Shown here: piece by piece, positions 8,508 through 15,962 of the stretch
Numbering within the stretch: the stretch's first letter is position 1
Layout of the letters: each line of letters starts with the position of its first letter
Assembly (NCBI GenBank): GCA_021772845.1
Contig: JAJFLF010000006.1
Location: forward strand, 1 to 17,105
From: Mariprofundus sp.
GTDB lineage: Bacteria > Pseudomonadota > Zetaproteobacteria > Mariprofundales > Mariprofundaceae
Reading direction: 5' to 3'
DNA length: 17,105 nt
Notes under the pieces: generated by a model
Databases searched by the model: none
The model's input: the letters and a program-made list of their open reading frames with translations, nothing else
What the model was told of the DNA's origin: nothing
Position numbers and translations under genes: made by a program

Positions 8508-9175
8508 GCAGGGATATCAACAGCGATCAGGTGAATGTCACGCAATGCTGGAACAGCGTAGGAATCTGGGGCGATCGTTCGTGCGATGAACTGACAACGG
8601 TTCAGCGCTGTCGTGATTGCAAAGTGTTCAAGCAGGCAGGACGGCAACTGCTGGAGCGACCCATGCCGAGGGGTTATACGCAGCATTGGGGTAAACTGAT
8701 TGCTCAGGCCAATGCACGGCAGGGTAATAAAGGCACAGCCGTGCTGATCTTCCGTATTGGCAGCGAATACTTCGGTTTTGCTGCCAGTCAGGTCGGGGAA
8801 GTGATGCCCGCTCTCACCACCCATCAGATTCCACATGTACAGGGATCCATACTACAGGGCATGGTGACTCTCAGGGGCGAGTTGAAGCTACTGGTATCGC
8901 TGAGGCAGTTGTTTGGTATCGCAGATGCACTTGATCAGCCCACGGCAGATGCCTGGATGATCAGGGCCTGGAGCCGAGCTGATACGTTGGTTTTTCCTGT
9001 CTCGGAATTGTGTGCCATGCACCGCTATCAGGCCGCTGATCTGAAAGCTGTTCCAGCCACCCTGTCGGCGAGTATGGCTGAATCGGTTGCCGGTATGTTT
9101 GACTGGAAGGAGCACCATGTTGCCCTGCTCAATGAGCATAGCCTGTATGAGCGGCTGGTCAGGGGGCTGCGATGA
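8504..9175 (+). CDS. wspD: WspD, CheW-type coupling protein with Cys-rich N-terminus
   Basis: The 223-residue protein has an N-terminal extension of about 75 residues followed by a CheW domain (about 76-218, including VQGSILQGMVTLRGELKLLVSL). The extension carries four cysteines in the arrangement C15-W, SC27, C36-x-x-C39. This spacing recalls the Cys motif at the start of other WspD proteins and could bind a metal, but this is not shown. The protein should act as the second scaffold that couples WspA to WspE. WspB and WspD are not interchangeable in studied systems and help to set array position. Its start overlaps the wspC stop by four bases, and its stop overlaps the wspE start in the same way, so the three are probably translated together. 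Confidence 0.91.
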   Translation: MSRDINSDQVNVTQCWNSVGIWGDRSCDELTTVQRCRDCKVFKQAGRQLLERPMPRGYTQHWGKLIAQANARQGNKGTAVLIFRIGSEYFGFAASQVGEVMPALTTHQIPHVQGSILQGMVTLRGELKLLVSLRQLFGIADALDQPTADAWMIRAWSRADTLVFPVSELCAMHRYQAADLKAVPATLSASMAESVAGMFDWKEHHVALLNEHSLYERLVRGLR

Positions 9176-11439
9176 GCGGCAGTAATCTGGGCGACTTTTC
9201 CATGCTGGAGCTGTTTCGTATGGATGCCGAAGTGCAGCTAGCTACTCTGACAGATGGACTGCTGTCGCTGGAGCAGGGGGCTGGATCAGTCGAATCAATC
9301 GACACCATGATGCGGGCTGCTCACTCTATCAAAGGAGCGGCACGGGTGATTGATCTGGGTGCTGCTGTAACGCTTGCCCATGCTATGGAGAACTGTTTTG
9401 TTGCCGTCCAGAAAGGGGAGGTAGCCTTGCAGTCTGCGCAGGTAGACAGGCTGTTGAGCGCTGTCGATATGCTCAACAGCATCTCGTTACTGAATGATGA
9501 GCAAGCCGATGGCTGGTTCGCCGCCCATCAGGCTGAGATGGATGCTATGGTCTCGACACTGGCTGCCCTGTGTCAGGGTAATGATCAGCCAACAGCGGCT
9601 ACAGTTGAGCATAAGGAAGAGCCGGCCCCGATCAAGGCCGTTATCGATTCAGAGCCGGATGAGCCGGTGCTGATGAAAGATGACCAGCCATCCTCTCAAA
9701 CAATGCGAATCACATCGGAACAGATCGATGAAATCTTTGATCTGGCCGGGGAGCTGCAGGTTAAGTGGCAGTGGTTTGGTCAGTTTAGCTCTACACTGCA
9801 ACAGTTGAGGCGCCGTATGGCTGAAGTGGAATGGGATCTGTCGCGGCTGCAGGGGCAGGTTAAGAGTGGAGTTTCTGCTGAAAATATTTTGCATGACCTT
9901 GAGCAAATCCATGGCAAAGCAACAGGCTTTAACCAACAGTTTTCCAGCCAACTGGCAGAGATGGAACAGCAGGAGCGAACCATTTACAGCCTCTCCAGGC
10001 GCTTGCAACATCAGAGTGTAGCCAGTCGTATGGCGCCATTTTCCGATGCGCTGCAGGGATTGCCACGTTTGGTGCGTGATCTGGGCAGGGAACTCGGCAA
10101 ACAGGTGCGATTGGAGATGATAGGCGAGAGCACTCGTGTTGACCGTGAAATTCTCGAGAGAATCAGGGCGCCACTCAATCATCTGGTGCGTAATGCCATG
10201 GACCATGGGCTGGAAACTGCCGAGCAGAGAAGAGAGAATGGTAAACCTGAAGAGGGCGTACTGAGGATTCAGGCGCGGCATCATGCTGGTATGCTGAATA
10301 TCAAGGTCTCCGATGATGGCCGGGGTGTCGATATCGAAGGGCTGCGTAGTACGGTCGTGGCCAAAGGCATGACGACGCGTGAGATGGCAGAAAAAATGAG
10401 TCAGGGCGAGCTCATTGAGTTTCTGTTTCTGCCCAGGTTCACTATGCTAGATAAGGTAAGTGAAGTCTCCGGTCGTGGTGTCGGGCTGGATGTGGTCGCT
10501 TCTACCGTGCGTGATCTGCGCGGCACCCTGCAGGCAGATTCAGATGTTGGTCAGGGCATATGCTTTGAGCTGCGTTTACCGATTACGCTGTCGATCATGC
10601 GGGCGCTGATTGTTGAGCTGGCAGGAGAGCAATATGGCATACCGCTAACCCGAATCAAGCGAGCGCTGATCTGCCAGCCTGATCAGATTGAAACGGTTGA
10701 AGGGCGCCACTACCTGACCGACAACGGTGAACATATCGGCCTTATCTCTGCCTGTCAGATACTGGGCTTAAAGCAGAGCTCAGAGCCAGAGCCGCAGATA
10801 TCGATCGTGGTGATCAGCGATGGTCAGTTAACCTATGGCTTGATTGTGGAACGTTTTCTTGGTGAGAAAAATGTGACCGAGAAGGTACTGGACCCACGGC
10901 TCGGTAAGATCAGGGATATCCAGTCGACCGGGCTTTTGGATGACGGTTCTATGTTGCTGGTCATTGATGTGAAGGACATGTTGCTGTCGGTTGATAAAAT
11001 CATCCAGCAGGGCGATGAGCTGGTGAGTCGTAGCGGTGCCACAGCGTCTTCCGGCCAACACAAGCGCATCCTTATTGTAGATGATTCGATCACAGTGCGT
11101 GAAGTTGAGCGAAAGCTGCTGGCAGCGGAAGGTTATGAGGTTGAGATTGCTGTAGATGGTGCCGATGGCTGGAATTCGGTGCGCGCCGGTAAATTTGATC
11201 TGGTGCTGACCGATGTTGATATGCCGCACATGGATGGCATTGAACTGGTTCGCCATATCAGAGCAGATGCAAAATTGATGTCGATGCCGATTGTTATCGT
11301 CTCCTATAAAGAGAGTGAAGAGGATCGAATGCGAGGGCTGGATGCCGGTGCCGATGCCTATCTGACCAAGAGCAGTTTTCATGATGATGCACTGATTCAT
11401 ATGGTGGCAGATCTGCTCGGAGCAGAGACCGAATCATGA
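9172..11439 (+). CDS. wspE: WspE, hybrid CheA kinase with C-terminal receiver
   Basis: This 755-residue kinase has an HPt domain with the phospho-accepting His51 (AAHSIKGAARV), a variable linker (about 130-175), a dimerisation region (about 180-290), an ATPase domain with N box N341 (LVRNAMDHGLE), G1 D381 (SDDGRGVD) and G2 (GRGVGLD, 434-440), a CheW-like domain (about 470-605) and a receiver (about 631-750). The receiver has D637/D638, phospho-Asp D681 (LTDVDMP) and K733. In Wsp systems WspE is switched on by WspA and phosphorylates WspR, and WspF as well in models of adaptation. The intact HPt domain here is the reference against which the 138-residue protein at 2339 appears as a dead copy. 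The gene overlaps wspD and wspF by four bases on either side. Confidence 0.95.
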   Translation: MSGSNLGDFSMLELFRMDAEVQLATLTDGLLSLEQGAGSVESIDTMMRAAHSIKGAARVIDLGAAVTLAHAMENCFVAVQKGEVALQSAQVDRLLSAVDMLNSISLLNDEQADGWFAAHQAEMDAMVSTLAALCQGNDQPTAATVEHKEEPAPIKAVIDSEPDEPVLMKDDQPSSQTMRITSEQIDEIFDLAGELQVKWQWFGQFSSTLQQLRRRMAEVEWDLSRLQGQVKSGVSAENILHDLEQIHGKATGFNQQFSSQLAEMEQQERTIYSLSRRLQHQSVASRMAPFSDALQGLPRLVRDLGRELGKQVRLEMIGESTRVDREILERIRAPLNHLVRNAMDHGLETAEQRRENGKPEEGVLRIQARHHAGMLNIKVSDDGRGVDIEGLRSTVVAKGMTTREMAEKMSQGELIEFLFLPRFTMLDKVSEVSGRGVGLDVVASTVRDLRGTLQADSDVGQGICFELRLPITLSIMRALIVELAGEQYGIPLTRIKRALICQPDQIETVEGRHYLTDNGEHIGLISACQILGLKQSSEPEPQISIVVISDGQLTYGLIVERFLGEKNVTEKVLDPRLGKIRDIQSTGLLDDGSMLLVIDVKDMLLSVDKIIQQGDELVSRSGATASSGQHKRILIVDDSITVREVERKLLAAEGYEVEIAVDGADGWNSVRAGKFDLVLTDVDMPHMDGIELVRHIRADAKLMSMPIVIVSYKESEEDRMRGLDAGADAYLTKSSFHDDALIHMVADLLGAETES

Positions 11440-12533
11440 TTGATGCGACTGAGGAGCGTCGTCGTCTCTACCGCATGACACTGGCGTTTGCTGGCAAAGC
11501 CGGCAAACGATTCAATGCCATTAAGGAGTGCTTGCCTGAAGGCGCTAGAAACGATCTGCTCTGGGCAAGCGGCAGCCAAGCCGAAGTCATAAAATATTGC
11601 GGTGAATCCGACCCCGATATCCTGCTGCTGGATATTGACCTCTGCGGCGATCAGACGATTGATCTATTGCATCAGATTAGATTGTTTCTGGATTGCCCGA
11701 TTTTACTGCTTACGACGTCTCTGCAGCAGCAGAGGAGTCTGGTATTCAGAGGCCTAGGGTCAGGTGCATTTGATGCGCTTGAGTTGCCCGACCCGGTTGG
11801 AGAGGTCGGCTTGTCAGCCATGTTACAAAAGATGCACCGTATTGCTCGCGTAACGATCCGTGAGCGCAGGCATCTGGATGCCTTACAGAAAATACAACGT
11901 GTTCAGGGCAGTAGAGATACGATGATTGCTATTGGCACCTCCACAGGAGGGCCGAGTGCAGTGGTTGAGCTGCTGTCAGCGCTACCCAAAGAGTTTGCAG
12001 CGGCAATCGTAGTGATCCTGCATATCGATGTGCAATTTTCACAGAGTATGGCTGACTGGATGAATGCTGTGACGCCGATGCCGCTTCGCCTTGCCTGTGA
12101 AGGCAACCAGCCGAAAGTGGGAGAAATTCTGCTGGCAGGTACCAATGAACACCTTACCATGACAGCAAAGGGGACACTGCATTACACCACTGATCCGGTG
12201 GATAACCCCTACCGTCCATCAGCTGATGTGTTTTTTCACAGTCTTGTTCAACACTGGAAGGGAGAAGCTGTGGGGGTACTGCTTACTGGCATGGGCCATG
12301 ATGGTGCCGATGGATTGTTGGCTATGCGGAATCACGGCTGGATTACCATTGCTCAAGACGAGCAGAGCTCCACCATCTACGGTATGCCCAAGGCTGCTGC
12401 ACAGATGAATGCAGCCAAACAGATCATGCCACTGGACAGCATTGGGCCTGAACTTATTTGTTTGATTGATGGTGATGAGGGCAAGGTTCATGCGCCATCC
12501 GCATCTGTACAGGGAGGTAACCGTGCCAAGTAA
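11436..12533 (+). CDS. wspF: WspF, CheB-type methylesterase with degenerate receiver
   Basis: The 365-residue protein has an N-terminal receiver-like domain (about 10-130) and a CheB esterase domain (about 160-345). The esterase triad is present: Ser169 (GTSTGGP), His196 (ILHID) and Asp289 (GMGHDG). It should remove methyl groups from WspA and so turn the pathway down. In other bacteria loss of WspF gives permanently high c-di-GMP and wrinkly colonies. The receiver keeps a candidate phospho-Asp (D66 in LLLDIDL) and Thr93-Thr94. The paired acidic residues of the first strand are replaced (MTLAFAGKA) and the Lys of the fifth strand is lost (ALELPDP). Without these, Mg2+ binding and phosphorylation are unlikely, so control may come by another route. 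The start overlaps the wspE stop (ATGA). Confidence 0.92.
   Translation: MIDATEERRRLYRMTLAFAGKAGKRFNAIKECLPEGARNDLLWASGSQAEVIKYCGESDPDILLLDIDLCGDQTIDLLHQIRLFLDCPILLLTTSLQQQRSLVFRGLGSGAFDALELPDPVGEVGLSAMLQKMHRIARVTIRERRHLDALQKIQRVQGSRDTMIAIGTSTGGPSAVVELLSALPKEFAAAIVVILHIDVQFSQSMADWMNAVTPMPLRLACEGNQPKVGEILLAGTNEHLTMTAKGTLHYTTDPVDNPYRPSADVFFHSLVQHWKGEAVGVLLTGMGHDGADGLLAMRNHGWITIAQDEQSSTIYGMPKAAAQMNAAKQIMPLDSIGPELICLIDGDEGKVHAPSASVQGGNRAK
12511..12517 (+). promoter_or_regulatory. Ribosome binding site deciding the wspR GTG start
   Basis: AGGGAGG at these bases stands five bases before GTG 12523. It is the strongest Shine-Dalgarno match in the operon and sets the start of the first WspR inside the last codons of wspF. 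Longer in-frame starts, such as ATG 12466, lie deeper in wspF and would add residues unrelated to WspR. Confidence 0.7.
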
Positions 12534-13542
12534 CAGTATTTCACAAGCACCCGCTGATGTTGGGCTACCCATGCATCCGATCATGGTTATACTGGTTGAT
12601 GATCAGCCCATCATTGCTGAGTCCATTCGGCGTATGCTGGATGATGAAAGCGATATTGACTTTCACTACTGCATGGATGCGCAGGAAGCCGTGGACATGG
12701 TGACCAGCATTCACCCTACGCTGATCCTTCAAGATTTGATTATGCCGCATATCGATGGCCTTAAGCTGGTACAGCAATACCGTGCCGACCCTCTGTTAAA
12801 AGAGATCCCGATTATTGTGCTATCAGCCAAAGAGGACCCTGCAGTGAAGGCCGAGGCATTTGCACGGGGTGCTAACGATTATGTTGTGAAGCTGCCCGAC
12901 AAGCTTGAGCTCTTGGCTCGTATCCGATACCACTCGCAATGGTATATTCACAAAAAGCAGCGCGATGATACCTATCGTGCACTGCAGGAGAGCCAGCGAC
13001 AACTCGAAAAAATGAATCTGAAACTGCTACATCTTTCCACCCATGACAGCCTGACCGATATTGCCAACCGTTACTATTTTGATCAGGTGTTTCGTGACGA
13101 GTGGAGTCGAACTGGCCGTGATGGAACGCCTATCTCCATTATCATGATCGATATTGATCAGTTTAAAAAATATAATGATAAACTGGGTCACCAGCAGGGT
13201 GATCAGTGTCTAAGCAAAGTGGCGGGGGTGTTATCGAGTAGTATAAGCCGGCCGGGAGATCTGGTTGCCCGCTATGGTGGTGAAGAGTTCGTAGTCTTGC
13301 TTCCCGGTACTGATGCTAAGGGTGCCGAGAAAATCGCCGAGAAAATTCGTCTGAAAGTGGAAGAGATGAAGACACCACACCCGAATTCAGATTGCTCTGA
13401 TTATGTCACCATTAGTCTGGGTATAGCCAGTACAGTTTCAGAGCAATCAAAACGAGCCGATAGCTTGTTGCTGGCGGCAGATCAGGCGCTCTACCGGGCC
13501 AAAGCGGGTGGACGCAATCAGCTAAAGCTGGCAGAGCAATAA
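12523..13542 (+). CDS. wspR: WspR1, receiver-GGDEF diguanylate cyclase
   Basis: This 339-residue response regulator makes c-di-GMP when phosphorylated by WspE. The receiver (about 20-137) has D26/D27 (LVDDQ), phospho-Asp D71 (ILQDLIMP) and K123. A long helical stalk (about 138-174) leads to the GGDEF domain. The active site is GGEEF (252-256), and the product-inhibition site is RxxD (R243, D246), so the enzyme should be feedback-controlled. Length, layout and stalk length match P. aeruginosa WspR as I recall it. The start is the GTG at 12523, set by a strong AGGGAGG site. The gene overlaps the end of wspF by 11 bases and is followed after 47 bases by a second WspR. Confidence 0.94.
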   Translation: MPSNSISQAPADVGLPMHPIMVILVDDQPIIAESIRRMLDDESDIDFHYCMDAQEAVDMVTSIHPTLILQDLIMPHIDGLKLVQQYRADPLLKEIPIIVLSAKEDPAVKAEAFARGANDYVVKLPDKLELLARIRYHSQWYIHKKQRDDTYRALQESQRQLEKMNLKLLHLSTHDSLTDIANRYYFDQVFRDEWSRTGRDGTPISIIMIDIDQFKKYNDKLGHQQGDQCLSKVAGVLSSSISRPGDLVARYGGEEFVVLLPGTDAKGAEKIAEKIRLKVEEMKTPHPNSDCSDYVTISLGIASTVSEQSKRADSLLLAADQALYRAKAGGRNQLKLAEQ

Positions 13543-13589
13543 CAGACTTATTACAAAATCGATGTTGGTAAAATGGAGGAGAGAGCAGC

Positions 13590-14570
13590 ATGTTAGATGA
13601 GACAGGTCAGATTGATGCTGAATTAGACTTACTGGTACCAAAACCCTATCGCATTCTGCTGGTCGATGATCAGATGATTATTGGCGAAGCAGTCCGCCGT
13701 ATGCTTATTGAAGCTGACGATCTGGAACTGCACTACTGTAAAAATGGTAATGATGCGTTGCAAATGGCTGCTGAAATTCATCCTGCGGTGATTCTTCAGG
13801 ATCTGGTGATGCCGGAAGTGGATGGATTGACGCTGGTTAAACAGTACAGGGCATCCGAGCATGCAAAACACACGCCTGTCATTGTGCTCTCTTCCAAGGA
13901 GGAGGCAAAAATCAAAGCTGAGTCATTTGCCACGGGGGCCAATGACTATCTGGTGAAGCTCCCGGATAAGGTGGAGTTGCTTGCCAGATTGCGTTATCAC
14001 GCTGAAGCTTATGTGAAACATCTGCAGGCTGATCTATTACTGCGGGAGCTCAGACGGCTCTCATCTATGGATGGACTGACCGGTTTGGCCAATCGAAGAT
14101 GTTTTGACGAAACGCTTGCTTATGAGTGGAAGCGGTCAACACGTGAAAAGACGCCTATCTCTCTACTCATGATTGATGTGGATCATTTTAAGGATTTTAA
14201 TGATCACTATGGTCATCAGGCTGGCGATGACTGTTTGATAAAGGTGGCGGCAGCGTTGGGCGATGGTGTTCAACGGGCATCCGATCTGGCTGCCCGTTAC
14301 GGTGGTGAAGAGTTCACCATCATACTGGCCAATACGGATGAACCCGGTGCATTAAAGGTAGCGCAAGCCGTTCTGGGCTCTATCTCTGATCTGAACATTG
14401 AACATGCATTTTCAACAGCCGGGAGCATGGTTACAGTGAGTATCGGCACAGCGACAATGGTTCCTGATCATCTTTCAAACCCTGAAGCTCTGATTGGAGC
14501 TGCTGATCAGGCACTGTATCAGGCAAAAGAAAATGGTCGGAACCGTGTTGTTAATACTATAAATCCCTAG
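13590..14570 (+). CDS. WspR2, second receiver-GGDEF cyclase with short stalk
   Basis: The 326-residue protein is a second WspR-like response regulator, last in the operon, with its own GGAGGAG site eight bases before ATG 13590. The receiver has D26/D27, phospho-Asp D71 (ILQDLVMP) and K123, at the same residue numbers as in WspR1. The cyclase site is GGEEF (238-242), with an RxxD inhibition site (R229, D232). The receivers of the two proteins are about 55-60% identical by eye, so this is an old duplication or a separate acquisition. The helix joining receiver and GGDEF is exactly 14 residues shorter than in WspR1. Both cyclases could be served by WspE, or WspR2 could also take phosphate from the first CheA. 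The stop codon is part of the first terminator-like hairpin. Confidence 0.93.
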   Translation: MLDETGQIDAELDLLVPKPYRILLVDDQMIIGEAVRRMLIEADDLELHYCKNGNDALQMAAEIHPAVILQDLVMPEVDGLTLVKQYRASEHAKHTPVIVLSSKEEAKIKAESFATGANDYLVKLPDKVELLARLRYHAEAYVKHLQADLLLRELRRLSSMDGLTGLANRRCFDETLAYEWKRSTREKTPISLLMIDVDHFKDFNDHYGHQAGDDCLIKVAAALGDGVQRASDLAARYGGEEFTIILANTDEPGALKVAQAVLGSISDLNIEHAFSTAGSMVTVSIGTATMVPDHLSNPEALIGAADQALYQAKENGRNRVVNTINP

Positions 14571-14603
14571 CCCACATTATTTACAAATGCTGCCGTGGGC
14601 TAG
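14567..14603. terminator. Inverted repeat over the wspR2 stop codon
   Basis: CTAGCCCAC at 14567-14575 pairs perfectly with GTGGGCTAG at 14595-14603, giving a 9-bp GC-rich stem with a 19-base loop. The left arm includes the TAG stop of WspR2. It lies between convergent genes, so it may end transcription from either side. There is no clear U tract, which lowers confidence. Confidence 0.5.
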
Positions 14604-14626
14604 CATAGCTGCTTATTAGCTATGCT
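14602..14626. terminator. Second hairpin between convergent genes
   Basis: AGCATAGCT at 14602-14610 and AGCTATGCT at 14618-14626 form a perfect 9-bp stem with a 7-base loop. It directly abuts the hairpin before it and lies 24 bases from the stop of the minus-strand kinase gene. Together the two form a tandem structure that probably separates the opposing transcripts. No strong U run follows on either strand. Confidence 0.5.
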
Positions 14627-14650
14627 GGAGACTTATTGCCTCTGACCGTT

Positions 14651-15865
14651 TCACTGCACCTGCGTGAAATACATCACGAATGCCGTGCTACTACCCACCT
14701 CGCTTTCTACTTCGATGATGCCATCTGCATTGTTTACCGAGGTAATCACCATCGCCAAACCAAGGCCGGTTCCTTTATCCACCCCCTTGGTTGTATAGAA
14801 CGGTTCAAACATTTTATCTTTCACCTCGGCAGACATTCCACAACCATTATCCCTCACCGAAAGGCAGACATAATACTTATCCGTCATCGTTGGATGTTCA
14901 TGCATAAAGGCCGGATTGTTACTGAATAAAGTTAGATCAACTTGAATGTTTGCTTGCTCCACATCTTCCAGGGCATGACTGGCATTAATAATAAGGTTAA
15001 GCAGGCTCTGTTGAACCTGCGCTTCATTCCAACGCACGAACAAAGGTTCTTCTGAACAGTTCACATGAAAATCAATGTTACTGGAGATCGCCACTTCGGC
15101 CATTTCGCAGGCGGCCCTCACACAAGCAGACATCTCAACCCTCGCCAATTCGACCGATTCCTTTCTGGAAAAACTTAATAGCTGACTGATATGTTCACTG
15201 GCTTGCACACAGGATGCATTAATCTGAGCTGCACGATGGTGCACTTTTTCCCTGTCTCCAGCATCCTGTTTAATCATAAACAGGTTTCCTGTAATACTTG
15301 ATAGCACATTGTTAAAATCATGTGCCAAACCACCAGCCAAAGTGCCGATCGATTCCATTTTCTGGGCCTGATATAGCTGCTTCATCGTCGATTGCAATTC
15401 ACTGGTTCGCTCCTCAACCATCTGCTCCAGATGCAGGCGTGATGCCTGCACTTCATCCATGGCCCGTTTGCGTGCCAACTGAGAGTTCACTCGCGCTCTG
15501 AGAATCGTCTTTTGCACGGGTTTGCTGACATAATCACTGGCTCCGAGTTCCAAACATTCAGGTAAAGACTCCTCCACCCCCAATGCTGTCACCATGATCA
15601 CCGGAATTTCACGTAAAGATGCGTTACCTTTGATGCTCTTTAATACATCTATACCATTAATATCCGGCATCATGATATCGAGCAGAATCAAATCCACCTC
15701 TTCATGTTCAAGCAGATCAAGTGCCTGCTGGCCCCCTTCTGCCATCAAAAATGCATATCCGAGGTCTTCCAGTTGATACATGAGCACTAATCGATTGGAC
15801 TCACTGTCATCAACGATCAACAGTTTGGCTTGTTCTTTATTCATCCCCGGCCCATTGCTATGCAT
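14651..15865 (-). CDS. Receiver-histidine kinase (N-terminal REC, NtrB-like kinase core)
   Basis: The 404-residue protein has no membrane segment. An N-terminal receiver (about 13-130) has D19/D20 (LLIVDDS), phospho-Asp D63 (LLDIMMPDING) and K115 (VSKP). A coiled-coil stretch (about 130-168) joins it to a kinase core with phospho-His H182 (GLAHDFNN), N box N294, G1 D339 (VRDNGCGM) and G2 (GTGLGL, 365-370). Layouts with the receiver before the kinase act as middle members of phosphorelays. The natural donor is the kinase encoded just upstream on the same strand. ATG 15865 is chosen because AGAGGTG precedes it. A second in-frame ATG lies seven codons on. The gene converges on wspR2, 80 bases away, and its target response regulator is not in the window. 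Confidence 0.9.
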   Translation of the reverse strand: MHSNGPGMNKEQAKLLIVDDSESNRLVLMYQLEDLGYAFLMAEGGQQALDLLEHEEVDLILLDIMMPDINGIDVLKSIKGNASLREIPVIMVTALGVEESLPECLELGASDYVSKPVQKTILRARVNSQLARKRAMDEVQASRLHLEQMVEERTSELQSTMKQLYQAQKMESIGTLAGGLAHDFNNVLSSITGNLFMIKQDAGDREKVHHRAAQINASCVQASEHISQLLSFSRKESVELARVEMSACVRAACEMAEVAISSNIDFHVNCSEEPLFVRWNEAQVQQSLLNLIINASHALEDVEQANIQVDLTLFSNNPAFMHEHPTMTDKYYVCLSVRDNGCGMSAEVKDKMFEPFYTTKGVDKGTGLGLAMVITSVNNADGIIEVESEVGSSTAFVMYFTQVQ

Positions 15866-15962
15866 GCTCTACACCTCTTTGATCAACATCACCCCAAAAA
15901 CCACACTCGACATGCTCGCCATTCAATTTTTGAACCTGTCGTGAAAACTCCTTGATACTCAT
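15858..15962 (-). CDS. Possible 34-residue small ORF linking two kinase genes
   Basis: An ATG at 15962 overlaps the stop of the GAF kinase gene (ATGA). It opens a 34-codon frame ending at TAG 15858, just past the start of the receiver-kinase gene at 15865. It fills the otherwise unexplained 93-base gap. The peptide begins MSIKEFSRQVQKLNGEHVE and is hydrophilic, with one Cys and no membrane segment or known motif. The close overlaps at both ends suggest a role in translational coupling or a small protein. A frame this short can arise by chance (about one in five for random sequence), and the Shine-Dalgarno site is weak. Confidence 0.25.
   Translation of the reverse strand: MSIKEFSRQVQKLNGEHVECGFWGDVDQRGVEHA

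Noticed and set aside
9649..10284. A 211-codon minus-strand frame opposite wspE
   Set aside because: No recognisable domain, and it lies opposite the linker and ATPase domains of WspE, so it is taken as chance.
12523..14570. Recent tandem duplication of wspR
   Set aside because: The two proteins are only about 55-60% identical in the receiver by eye and differ in stalk length and N-terminus, so the copies are not recent.
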